Shown one piece after another: positions 31,863-40,429 of a stretch of 40,429 nt of DNA; the first letter of the stretch is position 1; each line of letters opens with the position of its first letter. The stretch covers positions 1 through 40,429 of the forward strand of contig CALGNK010000018.1 of the NCBI GenBank assembly GCA_937958695.1, written 5' to 3'. Below the pieces are notes generated by a model that saw nothing but the letters and a program-made list of their open reading frames with translations, was not told where the DNA came from and ran no database searches. Position numbers and translations under genes: made by a program. This DNA comes from an uncultured bacterium. Lineage in GTDB: Bacteria > DUMJ01.

Positions 31863-33956
31863 ATGTTTAAGGAGATTAGGAAGCGAGACGGAAGAATAGT
31901 TAAGTTTGATGCTAGTAAAATAACAAATGCTATTGCTAAGGCAGGTATGGCAACTGGAGAATTTGGAAGAGATATAGCTGAGAGATTAACTTTAAAGGTT
32001 TTGAGCCTAGCAGAAGAGGTAATAAAGAATGAGATCCCTACAGTAGAAGAGATACAGGATGTTGTAGAAGAAGTCCTTATAGGCTCACCTTATAAAAAGA
32101 CTGCCAAAGCCTATATACTCTACAGAGATCAACATACAAAGATTAGGGAGATATCTGCCAAGGCCAATGTAGACCTTGTTGACCAGTATCTAGAAAAGAT
32201 AGACTGGCAGGTTCAAGAAAACAGTAATATGACGTTTTCCCTTCAGGGCTTAAATAACTATATAGCCTCAGAGATAAGTAAAGTATACTGGTTAAACAAG
32301 ATATACCCGCCTGAGATTAGGAATGCACATATAAATGGAGATTTTCATATTCACGACCTTAACAGTCTTTCTGTTTATTGCGTTGGTTGGGATTTGCAGG
32401 ATTTACTTATAGAAGGTTTTAGGGGGGTCCCAGGTAAGGCTGAGAGTAAGCCCGCAAAACATTTCAGAAGTGCGTTGGGACAAATAGTTAACTTCTTCTA
32501 CACCCTTCAAGGAGAGGCTGCCGGAGCTCAAGCATTTTCTAACTTTGATACATTACTAGCACCATTTATAAGATTTGACAATCTAAGCTACAGAGATGTA
32601 AAACAAGCTCTTCAGGAATTTATATTCAATACAAATGTCTCTACTAGAACGGGGTTCCAAACACCCTTTACTAATGTAACACTAGACTTGACTGTTCCTC
32701 AGTTTATGAAGGATCAACCTGTAATTATTGGTGGAAAACCTCAGTCTGCTACGTATGGAGAATTCCAAGAGGAACTAGACATCTTTAACAAAGCCTTCTT
32801 AGAGGTTATGCTAGAAGGGGACGCCAAGGGAAGAGTATTTACATTTCCTATACCAACATATAGTATTACAAAAGACTTTGATTGGGACAACCCCAATATC
32901 GAGCTTCTCTGGGAAGTTACTGCAAAGTATGGTATTCCTTACTTCTCTAACTTTATAAACTCTGATATGAAACCTGAAGATGTTAGAAGTATGTGCTGTA
33001 GGTTAAGGCTTAATAATCGTGAACTGCAGAAACGAGGTGGAGGGCTTTTTGGGGCAAATCCACTTACTGGTTCAATAGGTGTAGTTACTATAAACATGCC
33101 AAGGCTTGGATATTTATCAAAAGATGAAGATGAATTCTTTGAAAGACTCGAGAAGCTTATGATTCTTGCCAAAGAGAGCCTAGAAATTAAGAGGAAGGTC
33201 TTAGAAAGATTTACAGAAAGAGACCTATATCCCTATTCAAAGTTCTACCTTAGAGAAGTAAAGAAGAGATTTGGAGAATATTGGAAGAATCATTTTTCGA
33301 CAATAGGACTTATAGGAATGAACGAGGCATGTCTGAATCTTCTAGGTGTAGATATTGGAACAGAAGAGGGGAAAGACTTTACTATAAAGGTTCTCTCTTT
33401 TATGAGAGAAAAATTAATAGAGTTCCAGGAGGAGACTGGTAATATATATAACCTAGAGGCTACACCAGGCGAAGGGACATCATACAGATTGGCTAGGATA
33501 GACAAAGATAAATATCCAGAAATTATATGTGCAAATGAAAGAGAATTTAGGCAAGTTTCGGCTGAACCTTTCTATACAAATTCGACACAGCTACCTGTAA
33601 ATTATACTGATGATATCTTTTATGCCCTTGATCTGCAAGATGATATACAGACTATGTACACAGGAGGAACAGTATTTCACATATTTGTTGGAGAAAGGAT
33701 ACAAGACCACAGTAGTGTAAGGAATCTAGTAAAGAAGGTCTGTGAAAACTATAAACTTCCTTACATAACAATAACTCCAACTTTCAGTGTGTGTCCAAGC
33801 CATGGGTATATTGCTGGAGAATTTGACATATGCCCAAAATGTGGCGAGACAACAGAGATCTATTCACGTGTAGTTGGATACTTAAGACCTGTAAACCAGT
33901 GGAACAAAGGCAAGCAGGAGGAATTTAAACTAAGAAGAACGTTTAATGTTAAATAG
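31863..33956 (+). CDS. nrdD: Anaerobic ribonucleoside-triphosphate reductase (class III)
   Basis: The 697-residue enzyme has an N-terminal ATP-cone (IRKRDGRIVKFDASKITNAI, about 4-95), the long barrel with IYPPEIRNAHINGDFHIHDL, a C-terminal zinc site (CPSHG and CPKCGE), and the glycyl-radical segment RVVGYLRP with the radical Gly near residue 672. It makes deoxyribonucleotides under anoxic conditions. The tail continues VNQWNKGKQEEF, as in NrdD subtypes. GGAGG lies eight bases before the ATG. The activating enzyme is encoded two genes downstream, and a dCTP deaminase lies between them, which makes a compact deoxynucleotide operon. Confidence 0.97.
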   Translation: MFKEIRKRDGRIVKFDASKITNAIAKAGMATGEFGRDIAERLTLKVLSLAEEVIKNEIPTVEEIQDVVEEVLIGSPYKKTAKAYILYRDQHTKIREISAKANVDLVDQYLEKIDWQVQENSNMTFSLQGLNNYIASEISKVYWLNKIYPPEIRNAHINGDFHIHDLNSLSVYCVGWDLQDLLIEGFRGVPGKAESKPAKHFRSALGQIVNFFYTLQGEAAGAQAFSNFDTLLAPFIRFDNLSYRDVKQALQEFIFNTNVSTRTGFQTPFTNVTLDLTVPQFMKDQPVIIGGKPQSATYGEFQEELDIFNKAFLEVMLEGDAKGRVFTFPIPTYSITKDFDWDNPNIELLWEVTAKYGIPYFSNFINSDMKPEDVRSMCCRLRLNNRELQKRGGGLFGANPLTGSIGVVTINMPRLGYLSKDEDEFFERLEKLMILAKESLEIKRKVLERFTERDLYPYSKFYLREVKKRFGEYWKNHFSTIGLIGMNEACLNLLGVDIGTEEGKDFTIKVLSFMREKLIEFQEETGNIYNLEATPGEGTSYRLARIDKDKYPEIICANEREFRQVSAEPFYTNSTQLPVNYTDDIFYALDLQDDIQTMYTGGTVFHIFVGERIQDHSSVRNLVKKVCENYKLPYITITPTFSVCPSHGYIAGEFDICPKCGETTEIYSRVVGYLRPVNQWNKGKQEEFKLRRTFNVK

Positions 33957-33965
33957 GAGGAAGGA

Positions 33966-34520
33966 ATGGGAGTAAAATCAGACAGATGGATTAGAAAAAT
34001 GGTAGAAGAATATAAGATGATAGAACCTTTCTGTCCTGAACTTATAAGTAACGGAAAGATATCGTATGGGCTTTCATCATATGGCTATGATGTAAGGGTT
34101 GATAATAAGTTTAAAATATTCACAAATATAAATAGTACTATCGTTGATCCCAAAAACTTTGATAACAAGTCCTTTGTAGACGTAGAGTCAGATGTATGTA
34201 TCATACCTCCTAACTCTTTTGTCTTAGCTAAGTCTATTGAATATTTTAGGATTCCAAGAAATGTTATAGTGATATGTATTGGTAAGTCTACATATGCTAG
34301 ATGTGGAATAATAGTCAATGTAACCCCTCTTGAACCTGAATGGGAGGGATATATTACTTTAGAGATTTCTAATACAACCCCCCTACCTGCCAAGATATAT
34401 GCATATGAAGGATTAGCACAACTTGTATTCTTCGAGGCGGATGAGCCTTGTGAGATCTCCTATGCTGAAAGAGGTGGTAAATATAATAAGCAGATAGAGT
34501 TAACTTTACCCAAGGTATAG
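33966..34520 (+). CDS. dcd: dCTP deaminase
   Basis: The 184-residue protein carries the dCTP deaminase/dUTPase fold motifs: [29 protein letters not shown] followed by WEGYITLEI (with the catalytic Glu in the LEI strand), and [15 protein letters not shown]. It converts dCTP to dUTP, feeding dTTP synthesis; some relatives go directly to dUMP, and I cannot separate the two by eye. AGGAGGAAGG precedes the ATG, nine bases after nrdD, and the next gene begins one base after its stop. Confidence 0.93.
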   Translation: MGVKSDRWIRKMVEEYKMIEPFCPELISNGKISYGLSSYGYDVRVDNKFKIFTNINSTIVDPKNFDNKSFVDVESDVCIIPPNSFVLAKSIEYFRIPRNVIVICIGKSTYARCGIIVNVTPLEPEWEGYITLEISNTTPLPAKIYAYEGLAQLVFFEADEPCEISYAERGGKYNKQIELTLPKV

Positions 34521-34521
34521 G

Positions 34522-35214
34522 ATGCTTATTGGCGGATTACAGAGGTTTTCACTTATAGATTATCCGGGCAAGATCTCTGCAGTTATCTTTACTATGGGCT
34601 GTAATTTTAGATGCCCTTATTGTCATAATCCTGAATTGGTGGAGTTTAATAAAGGAAATCTTATAGGAGAGCAATATATACTCTCTTTTTTAAAAGAGAG
34701 AAGGAAAAAACTCGACGGGGTTGTTCTGACTGGAGGAGAACCAACCCTCCAGTCAGATATTATAAATTTTTTAAGAAAGATAAAAGAGTTGGGTTTTCTC
34801 ATAAAACTAGATACTAATGGAAGTTATCCGGAGGTAATAGAGAATTTATTAAAAGAAAAACTAGTAGACTATATAGCTATGGACATAAAGGCAAGTTTAG
34901 AAAAATATAACGAAGTAACAAATAGCAACGTTGATATTGAGTATATAAAAAGAAGTATTGATATTATAATGGGCTCAGGTATAGACTATGAGTTTAGGAC
35001 AACTGTAGTTAGGTCTCAACTCAGCAAAAATGATATTCTCAATATAGGAAGGTTGATAAAATCTGCAAAAACTTACGTCCTACAGGAATTTAAACCATCA
35101 AAGACACTAGATCCAGATTTTCTTAAAGAGGCATCTTACACTAGGAAAGAGCTAGAAGAGATGGCATTTAGCATTAAGGACCTAGTGAAACAGGTAATTA
35201 TTCGGGGTCAGTAA
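34522..35214 (+). CDS. nrdG: Anaerobic ribonucleotide reductase activating enzyme (radical SAM)
   Basis: This 230-residue protein has the radical-SAM signature CNFRCPYC (Cys27, Cys31, Cys34, i.e. CX3CX2C) and begins GGLQRFSLIDYPGKISAVIF, the form typical of NrdG2-type activases. It uses a 4Fe-4S cluster and S-adenosylmethionine to install the glycyl radical on NrdD. VVLTGGEPTLQ is the SAM-contact GGE motif. It starts one base after dcd. Its last 33 bases overlap the end of the converging DapA-family gene, so no separate terminator exists here. Confidence 0.93.
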   Translation: MLIGGLQRFSLIDYPGKISAVIFTMGCNFRCPYCHNPELVEFNKGNLIGEQYILSFLKERRKKLDGVVLTGGEPTLQSDIINFLRKIKELGFLIKLDTNGSYPEVIENLLKEKLVDYIAMDIKASLEKYNEVTNSNVDIEYIKRSIDIIMGSGIDYEFRTTVVRSQLSKNDILNIGRLIKSAKTYVLQEFKPSKTLDPDFLKEASYTRKELEEMAFSIKDLVKQVIIRGQ

Positions 35215-36072
35215 TTTTTTTAACCCTTCTATATCTTCACTACTTAATGTCTTTGTCTGAACCCTGCATATAGGTTTAAAAGGAATTCCTATCATAGAGA
35301 AGAAGATTTTACCAGTAAGTGGCCAACTCTTAGCTAAGATGTCCCATCTCCTTATTATCTCCCACTGAAGTTTTCTGCTAACATCTATATCTCCTTTTTC
35401 ATAGCTTTTCAACAGCTGATTAAAAAGACTAGGATACACATTACATCCTCCACCTATGACACCCGTAATACCTAAAGATAGAGAAGCAAGATAGAGGACT
35501 TCATTTCCTTGGATCACCTGTACCTTAGTCCCCTCTGTCTCCATAACCATTCTAGTTATCTTGTTCATATTACTAGAAGAATCTTTTATACCTGCAATAT
35601 GACTTAACTCTGAAAGTCTCTTGAAGAGTCTAGGGGTGATGGTATATGGCTCGTAACCTCCTGGTTCATACAGATAGATTGGAATACCTATATTCTTGTC
35701 TACCTCCCTGTAATAATTAAATATACTATCTTCCGTTGGCTCTATATCTCTTGGTATTACTACCACAACTGCATCTGCCCCAAGCTTTTCTGCATACTGT
35801 GATAGTTCTATGGTTTCTTTGAGATCATCCCCTCCAGTTCCAGGCCAGACTGGAACCCTCTTATCTGCCTGTTCTACAACTATCTCCATCACTATCTTTT
35901 TCTCTTCCTTAGTTAATGTTACCCTTTCACCACTCCCCCCTATGGGGAATAGAGCGGATATCTCTTTTTCGATAAGCCAATCAGTAAACTTCCTTAAGGT
36001 CTCAACATCAATACAAAAATTCTCACTAAAGGGGGTAAGCATAGGGACTATAGGACCCTTAACTTTTTCCAA
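35182..36072 (-). CDS. DapA-family (DHDPS/N-acetylneuraminate lyase) aldolase or dehydratase
   Basis: The 296-residue TIM barrel has GGSGE at 45-49 (the phosphate/carboxylate loop), IPIYLYEPGG with the catalytic-type Tyr near 135, and the Schiff-base lysine in AGIKDSSSN (Lys163). The superfamily includes dihydrodipicolinate synthase and sugar-acid lyases or dehydratases that form pyruvate-type products. YEPGG instead of YNxP argues against true DapA. Next to a SorC regulator and a pyruvate-type dehydrogenase, a 2-keto-3-deoxy sugar-acid lyase is a reasonable guess. The start is TTG at 36072, five bases after GAGGTGA. A terminator separates it from the E2 gene. Confidence 0.85.
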   Translation of the reverse strand: MEKVKGPIVPMLTPFSENFCIDVETLRKFTDWLIEKEISALFPIGGSGERVTLTKEEKKIVMEIVVEQADKRVPVWPGTGGDDLKETIELSQYAEKLGADAVVVVIPRDIEPTEDSIFNYYREVDKNIGIPIYLYEPGGYEPYTITPRLFKRLSELSHIAGIKDSSSNMNKITRMVMETEGTKVQVIQGNEVLYLASLSLGITGVIGGGCNVYPSLFNQLLKSYEKGDIDVSRKLQWEIIRRWDILAKSWPLTGKIFFSMIGIPFKPICRVQTKTLSSEDIEGLKKLLTPNNYLFH

Positions 36073-36094
36073 GATGTCACCTCTATAAAAAGTA

Positions 36095-36123
36095 AATAGG
36101 GGGCAGATAATCTACCCCCTATT
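36095..36123 (-). terminator. Terminator at the end of the E2 gene
   Basis: AATAGGGGG and CCCCCTATT form a 9-bp stem that overlaps the E2 stop codon. On the minus strand it is followed by TACTTTTTA. It lies between the E2 and DapA-family genes and should limit read-through. Confidence 0.75.
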
Positions 36124-37297
36124 ATAATAGATACAAAACTGGATCTTTTAATGCCTCACCTAAGTCTCTTAGGAACATAGCAGCTGGAGCTCCGTCCACT
36201 ACACGATGATCTACAGAAAGGCTTAAAGTAACTTCATTTACCACTACATTACAAGGTTTAATAGCTTCTCTTATCCTTCCGATACCCAATATGGCTACCT
36301 GTGGTGGATTTATTATTGGGGTAAAGAAGTCTATCCCAAACATACCAAGATTGGTAATGGTAAATGTTCCTCCAGCTAATTCATCAGGTAAAATCTTACC
36401 ATCTCTTGTCCTAGCTACTAAGTCGCTTGTTATCTTGGCTATCTCGAATATATTTTTCTTCTCTGCCTCTTTAACTACAGGGACAAGAAGTCCTTCTTTT
36501 ACAGCTACTGCCACTCCCATATTTACAGTATTGAAGACGGTAAGTTTTTCTCCATCAAAATAGGCGTTTAGATTTGGATAGTCTTTTAGAACAACCGATA
36601 CAAGTTTTACAAAGATATCATTAAAGGTAGGAACTGGCAAGCTTTTACTAGAAGCCTTCTCTTTAAGCTTTTCTCTTATCTCAACTATACTAGTTACTTC
36701 TGCGGTAAACTCTAGCGTAATATGGACAGCCTCTCTATAGCTCTTAGAAAGTCTTCCCGCAATCTCTCTTCTTACAGATGATATAGGCTCTTCCTTAAAT
36801 GTAGGCTGAACAACTTGGATAGTTGGCTCTGTAGTAATCTGGGGTTTTACTTCTACCTTTTTATGAGCTTCTATATATTCTAAAACGTCTTTTTCTACAA
36901 TCCTACCATCTGGTCCAGTTCCTTTAATGAGAGATAGATCTATACCAGCCTCTTTAGCTAATCTCTTTGCCGCAGGAGAAGCCTTAATTACTTCTTCTTC
37001 AACCTTTGCCCCTTCTTCCTTCTCTTCTATCTTCGGTTCTACCGCTTTAATCTCTTCTCCTTCTTCACCTATAATAGCTATTGGCTGTAGTATAGGAACA
37101 ACATCTCCCTCTTTAGCTACTATCTTTAAAAGAGTACCATCATATGGGGACTCAACCTCCATATTTACCTTATCTGTCATTACCTCAACGATAGGTTCCC
37201 CCTTTTCTACTTTATCTCCCTCTTTCTTTAACCACTTAGTTATTGTTCCCTCTTCCATAGTCATTCCAAGTTTAGGCATAACAAACTCTTTACTCAT
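36122..37297 (-). CDS. 2-oxo acid dehydrogenase complex E2 (dihydrolipoyl acyltransferase)
   Basis: The 391-residue protein has one lipoyl domain (residues 1-77, lipoyl Lys43 in EVMTDKVNMEVES), a Glu-rich linker, a peripheral-subunit-binding domain (about 108-146, SPAAKRLAKEAGIDLSLIKG), a second flexible linker and the acyltransferase core (about 165-391) ending with the catalytic DHRVVDG (His near 364). It forms the core of a pyruvate, branched-chain or acetoin dehydrogenase complex and passes the acyl group to CoA. AGGAGG precedes the ATG, 10 bases after the E1beta stop. No E3 (dihydrolipoamide dehydrogenase) gene follows. Confidence 0.94.
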   Translation of the reverse strand: MSKEFVMPKLGMTMEEGTITKWLKKEGDKVEKGEPIVEVMTDKVNMEVESPYDGTLLKIVAKEGDVVPILQPIAIIGEEGEEIKAVEPKIEEKEEGAKVEEEVIKASPAAKRLAKEAGIDLSLIKGTGPDGRIVEKDVLEYIEAHKKVEVKPQITTEPTIQVVQPTFKEEPISSVRREIAGRLSKSYREAVHITLEFTAEVTSIVEIREKLKEKASSKSLPVPTFNDIFVKLVSVVLKDYPNLNAYFDGEKLTVFNTVNMGVAVAVKEGLLVPVVKEAEKKNIFEIAKITSDLVARTRDGKILPDELAGGTFTITNLGMFGIDFFTPIINPPQVAILGIGRIREAIKPCNVVVNEVTLSLSVDHRVVDGAPAAMFLRDLGEALKDPVLYLL

Positions 37298-37307
37298 AAA
37301 AGACCTC

Positions 37308-38279
37308 CTAGCGTATTTCCTTTATAGCAGAGATAATTTCCTTTTCCTGAGGAATAAATTCATCCTCAAGTGGTCTAGAGTATGGAACAGGAGTGTCTGG
37401 GGCTGTAACCCTAAGGATAGGTGCATCTAAATAATCAAAAGCATTCTCTACTAGTACTGCTACTATCTCTGCCCCAAATCCATTTGTCTTTACAGCTTCA
37501 TGCACAACTATTGCATGCTTTGTCTTCTTAACAGACTTTACTAACGTTTCAACATCTAATGGCTTTAATGTCCTAGGATCGACAACTTCTACGCTTATGC
37601 CTTCCTTCTCCAACTCTTTTGCTGCATTGAGTGCCTTATGAACCATCATAGCAGTAGCTATTACCGTTACATCTTTACCTTCTTTTTTTATATCTGCAAC
37701 ACCCAAAGGTATAGTGTACTCTTCTTCAGGGACGGGCCCTTTAAAGTTATAAAGCATCTTATGCTCTAGAAATACTACTGGATTATCATCTCTTATACTT
37801 GATTTTAATAGTCCCTTTGCATCATACGGAGTAGATGGCATTACAACCTTTAAACCAGGAACATGAACAAAAAAGGCTTCTAGTGATTGGCTATGTTGAG
37901 CAGCATTTCCTCTTCCTGCACCACAGGGAGCTCTTAGGACCATAGGTATCTTTGCCTTTCCCCCAAACATATATCTAATCTTTGCTGCCTGGTTTACAAG
38001 CTGATCCATCCCAATAGTTGCAAAATCTACATACATTAGCTCAGCTATGGGTCTCATACCTGTCATTGCCGCCCCAGTAGCGGAACCAACTATAGCAGAC
38101 TCTGATATTGGCGTATCCTTTACTCTTTCTGGTCCAAACTCGGCAAGCATTCCTCTAGTCACTCCAAAGGCTCCACCATATATACCAACGTCTTCACCCA
38201 TAATAAATACAGTTGGGTCTTTCCTCATCTCTTCACTCATAGCTTCCCTTATCGCTTCAGCAAATGTAATCTCTCTCAT
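37308..38279 (-). CDS. 2-oxo acid dehydrogenase E1 component, beta subunit
   Basis: This protein of about 323 residues matches the E1-beta/transketolase-like family: [58 protein letters not shown] and the C-terminal [15 protein letters not shown]. With E1alpha it binds thiamine diphosphate and decarboxylates a 2-oxo acid. The longer frame begins at a TTG (38285), but the ATG at 38279 has GAGGTGA six bases upstream and is the likely start. It lies between E1alpha and E2 on the same strand with 10-16 base gaps. The pattern is equally compatible with pyruvate and acetoin dehydrogenases. Confidence 0.94.
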   Translation of the reverse strand: MREITFAEAIREAMSEEMRKDPTVFIMGEDVGIYGGAFGVTRGMLAEFGPERVKDTPISESAIVGSATGAAMTGMRPIAELMYVDFATIGMDQLVNQAAKIRYMFGGKAKIPMVLRAPCGAGRGNAAQHSQSLEAFFVHVPGLKVVMPSTPYDAKGLLKSSIRDDNPVVFLEHKMLYNFKGPVPEEEYTIPLGVADIKKEGKDVTVIATAMMVHKALNAAKELEKEGISVEVVDPRTLKPLDVETLVKSVKKTKHAIVVHEAVKTNGFGAEIVAVLVENAFDYLDAPILRVTAPDTPVPYSRPLEDEFIPQEKEIISAIKEIR

Positions 38280-38294
38280 TTTCAATCACCTCTT

Positions 38295-39266
38295 TTATGC
38301 ATAAACATCACTAAGTAGGTCTTCCGGATCTGGGAAAGGACTTGCCTTAGCAAATTCTACAGCACTATTAAGGTCCTCATCAACCTTCATCTGCAATTCT
38401 CTAAATCCTTCCTCAGTAAGTAGACCTTCAGCTATTAGTCTCTCTTTAAATCTCTTTATTGGGCATTTTTCTCTCCACTCTGCCTCTTCCTCTCTTGTCC
38501 TATAAGCCCTAGCATCACTACGAGAGTGACCTCTCCACCTATAGGTAAGAGACTCTATAAGAATTGGGCCTTCCCCATTTCTCACCTTTTCTACTGCTTC
38601 ACTTACAGTATCATAAACATTTATAACATCATTTCCATCCATAACTATACCAGGGATATTATAAGCCTTTGCCCTGTCAGCAAGCCTCTCTATCTTTACC
38701 GCCTTACTTACCGCCATAGACATACCGTATAGATTATTCTCTATAATATAGATCACCGGCAAGTTCCATATAGATGCAAGGTTTAAAGACTCATGAAATG
38801 AACCCTGATTAACCGCTCCATCCCCAAAGAAGCATATAACTACCTGTTTGGTTCCTCTCATCTTTATAGAGAGCCCTGTCCCTGTGGCTATAGGAATACC
38901 TCCTCCTACTACACCATTCGCACCTAGTATACCGATATCTATGTCCACTATATGCATAGAGCCACCCTTACCCTTACAGTAACCTGTCTTCCTGCCCAAG
39001 AGTTCCGCCATCATATATTTGACGTCTCCACCTTTGGCTATACAGTGTCCATGGCCACGATGTGTACTTGTTATATAGTCATCTTTGTTCAAAGCTTTAC
39101 AAGCTCCTACTGCAGTAGCTTCTTGTCCTATGTATAGATGTGTACTCCCATGTATAAGATTTAAAGAAAATAGTTCCTCTACCTTCTCTTCAAAACCCCT
39201 TATAAGCATCATCTTGTATAGCATATCAATCTTATCTTCTCTTGTTAATCTTTCAGAATAATTCAT
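38295..39266 (-). CDS. 2-oxo acid dehydrogenase E1 component, alpha subunit
   Basis: The protein of about 323 residues has the thiamine diphosphate motif [20 protein letters not shown] followed by NN in [10 protein letters not shown], the entry [16 protein letters not shown], and the loop segment [15 protein letters not shown]. These are typical of E1alpha from pyruvate or acetoin dehydrogenases. The TTG frame from 39272 overlaps the SorC gene; the ATG at 39266 is six bases after AGGAGG, which is part of the SorC 3' end, so it is preferred. This close coupling indicates that the regulator and the complex are co-transcribed. Confidence 0.94.
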   Translation of the reverse strand: MNYSERLTREDKIDMLYKMMLIRGFEEKVEELFSLNLIHGSTHLYIGQEATAVGACKALNKDDYITSTHRGHGHCIAKGGDVKYMMAELLGRKTGYCKGKGGSMHIVDIDIGILGANGVVGGGIPIATGTGLSIKMRGTKQVVICFFGDGAVNQGSFHESLNLASIWNLPVIYIIENNLYGMSMAVSKAVKIERLADRAKAYNIPGIVMDGNDVINVYDTVSEAVEKVRNGEGPILIESLTYRWRGHSRSDARAYRTREEEAEWREKCPIKRFKERLIAEGLLTEEGFRELQMKVDEDLNSAVEFAKASPFPDPEDLLSDVYA

Positions 39267-39268
39267 AA

Positions 39269-40225
39269 TCAACCTCCTAGGTTTAATAGTTCTCTTGCTG
39301 TCTGGTCATCTGTAACAAGTCCATTTAAGACTCTCATCCTAAGGGCACCTAAGATAGCCCTCAACTTGTTTCTCCCTCCAGCTACTCCAATAACATAAGG
39401 AATCTTCTTTAATTCATCTATCCCTATACCTATAATCCTATTCTCTAGTGAAGAATAGATAGGACATCCGCTCAGATTGTAAAATCTTCCGAGTATATCT
39501 CCAACACCACCTCTCCCTTTTATCTCTTCAAGCTCCTCTTTTGAGACACAGCCTGAGGTAAGAAGTATAGAATTACTATCCATAGCTCCTATTCCAACAA
39601 TAGCCACATCAACCTTACAGGCAAGAGAGAGAACCTCCCTTATATGACTCTCCTTGAGCAACATATCTCTAATCTCTGGGCTATCCACCACCATAGGAGC
39701 CCTAAGAATATACGCACTACCATACAATTTTAAGGCTAGATTTTTCGCCAATTCATCTGCATAAATAGAAGAATTCAAAGGGTTCATTCCTCCCACAAGT
39801 TGAACCACTTTAATCTCTGAAACGGTAAGGTCACTTGAAAATTTATTAACAACCTCATATAGGGTAGAGCCCCAAGATATTCCCAGAGTTTCTATCCCCT
39901 TTACCTTTCTCCTAAGTAGGTCTGCACCACCTCTTCCCAGATTCTGTTTTAAAAGGACAGGATTTTCATCATAAGAAACTATAACTACTTCTTCTAGTGA
40001 AAACATCTTTTCAAGTCTATCTTCTAACTCTGGGAATACCTCATTGGGGACATTAAGACTAATTGAAACTATACCGGATTTCTTAGCGTAGTCTAGCATC
40101 CTAGAGATAGTAGGGCGAGAGATACCTAACTGCTTAGCTATCTCTTCCTGAGTCTTCTCCTCAGTATAGTATAGGTGCGCTACTTTTACAACTGTATGTA
40201 GATACTCCCAATCTCTATTCTTCAC
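39269..40225 (-). CDS. SorC-family transcriptional regulator
   Basis: The 318-residue protein begins with a helix-turn-helix ([20 protein letters not shown], then [16 protein letters not shown], residues about 13-52). A sugar-phosphate-binding SorC domain follows (about 58-318) with [22 protein letters not shown] and [20 protein letters not shown]. SorC proteins respond to phosphorylated sugars or polyols and control catabolic operons. This one heads the E1-E2 operon, so its ligand may be an intermediate of a pathway leading to pyruvate. It starts at GTG (40225) with no ribosome site; the -10 lies about eight bases upstream, so the mRNA may be leaderless. Confidence 0.9.
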   Translation of the reverse strand: MKNRDWEYLHTVVKVAHLYYTEEKTQEEIAKQLGISRPTISRMLDYAKKSGIVSISLNVPNEVFPELEDRLEKMFSLEEVVIVSYDENPVLLKQNLGRGGADLLRRKVKGIETLGISWGSTLYEVVNKFSSDLTVSEIKVVQLVGGMNPLNSSIYADELAKNLALKLYGSAYILRAPMVVDSPEIRDMLLKESHIREVLSLACKVDVAIVGIGAMDSNSILLTSGCVSKEELEEIKGRGGVGDILGRFYNLSGCPIYSSLENRIIGIGIDELKKIPYVIGVAGGRNKLRAILGALRMRVLNGLVTDDQTARELLNLGG

Positions 40226-40232
40226 AGTATAG

Positions 40233-40261
40233 ATTGTAGTATATATATTTCAAAATTTCAA
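40233..40261 (-). promoter_or_regulatory. Promoter of the sorC-E1-E2 operon
   Basis: On the minus strand TTGAAA (40256-40261) and TACAAT (40233-40238) are 17 bases apart. The -10 ends seven bases before the GTG start, so initiation would be at or next to the start codon. Confidence 0.6.
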
Positions 40262-40275
40262 TATTTGAAATTTTG
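40251..40275. promoter_or_regulatory. Perfect palindrome, candidate SorC operator
   Basis: CAAAATTTCAA and TTGAAATTTTG form a perfect 11-bp inverted repeat around TAT. It covers the -35 of the sorC promoter, a typical place for an operator. An AT-rich hairpin of the GH38-like gene just upstream is an alternative, although no U-run follows. Confidence 0.6.
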
Positions 40276-40280
40276 TTCAG

Positions 40281-40429
40281 CTATCCCTTAATCCTTATAG
40301 TCTTTATCTCGTAGGGCTTAAGGTCTAGAGATATAGTCTTCCCAACTATTTGTCTTTCTACACCTATAGGCTGTTCTATAAGATCAGTCTCTACATAAGA
40401 ATTGCATGGAATATTTAGTGTTATCTTAG
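40281..40429 (-). CDS. C-terminal end of a probable GH38-type alpha-mannosidase (cut by window edge)
   Basis: On the minus strand a frame open from the window edge to a TAG at 40281-40283 reads ITLNIPCNSYVETDLIEQP and ends ISLDLKPYEIKTIRIKG. The pattern 'E-x-D-L-I-E ... L-x-L-K-P-Y-E-I-K-T' is the usual C-terminal beta-domain end of GH38 alpha-mannosidases. Only about 49 codons are visible, so the call rests on that tail. The neighbourhood also holds a GH92 alpha-mannosidase, so mannoside breakdown fits. It lies 55 bases upstream of the sorC GTG, and the space between holds the palindrome and promoter. Confidence 0.7.
   Translation of the reverse strand, partial: KITLNIPCNSYVETDLIEQPIGVERQIVGKTISLDLKPYEIKTIRIKG

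Noticed and set aside
1-40429. CRISPR arrays, insertion sequences, prophage genes, toxin-antitoxin pairs
   Set aside because: No regular direct repeats, transposase motifs, integrase or phage structural genes were seen on either strand.

Overview
This is an AT-rich bacterial chromosome segment. Arginine is mostly AGA/AGG and isoleucine often ATA, which is common in thermophiles. Genes are packed into long operons with 1-14 nt overlaps and strong GGAGG-type ribosome sites, and TTG/GTG starts are frequent. The content fits an anaerobic, saccharolytic, probably thermophilic bacterium: class III ribonucleotide reductase with its activase, a flavodiiron protein, several glycoside hydrolases and sugar/oligosaccharide binding proteins. 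The SRP RNA is the long, Alu-domain type seen in Firmicutes and Thermotogae. A Dictyoglomus-like, Thermotoga-like or deep Firmicute-like lineage is possible. I cannot fix the taxon from sequence reading alone.

Layout. (1) 1-12136, all minus strand: tRNA-Ser(GGA), 4.5S/SRP RNA, dnaX, ybaB, recR, a LmbE-type deacetylase, three prepilin-like genes, pilM-N-O-P-Q, argF, glmM and the 5' part of accD. The start of this run (tRNA-Ser, ffs, dnaX, ybaB, recR) is the Bacillus-type order; here it continues into a type IV pilus/secretion assembly operon and then biosynthesis genes. (2) 12193-15426, minus: a PAS-GGDEF diguanylate cyclase, endonuclease IV, a small multidrug-export-family membrane protein and a Gfo/Idh/MocA oxidoreductase. 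(3) 15511-17266, plus: a flavodoxin and a flavodiiron protein. (4) 17267-18075: about 0.8 kb with no convincing gene. (5) 18076-23850, plus: a LacI regulator, sugar ABC transporter (binding protein, two permeases) and a GH39 beta-xylosidase-like enzyme, i.e. a xylo-oligosaccharide-type uptake and cleavage locus. (6) 23972-28583, minus: a GH92 alpha-mannosidase joined in an unusual way to a bare GntR DNA-binding domain, preceded by a periplasmic-sensor HD-GYP phosphodiesterase. (7) 28584-29698: a C-terminal fossil of a peptide/oligosaccharide-binding protein gene, a small secreted protein and a long leader region. (8) 29699-35214, plus: a family 5 solute-binding protein, then nrdD, dcd and nrdG. 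(9) 35182-40429, minus: the end of a GH38-like alpha-mannosidase, a SorC-family regulator, 2-oxo acid dehydrogenase E1alpha, E1beta and E2 (no E3), and a DapA-family lyase.

The main oddity is the GntR/GH92 junction near 26.15 kb. The conserved GH92 N-terminal block lies in the -1 frame, overlapping the last codons of a GntR gene that has no effector domain, and the block has no start codon of its own. Other points worth attention are the fossil binding-protein C-terminus at 28.7 kb, an 11+3+11 bp palindrome over the SorC promoter with an apparently leaderless GTG start, and two related hairpins that bracket the permease-GH39 part of the xyloside locus. I saw no CRISPR array, insertion sequence, phage gene or defence system.
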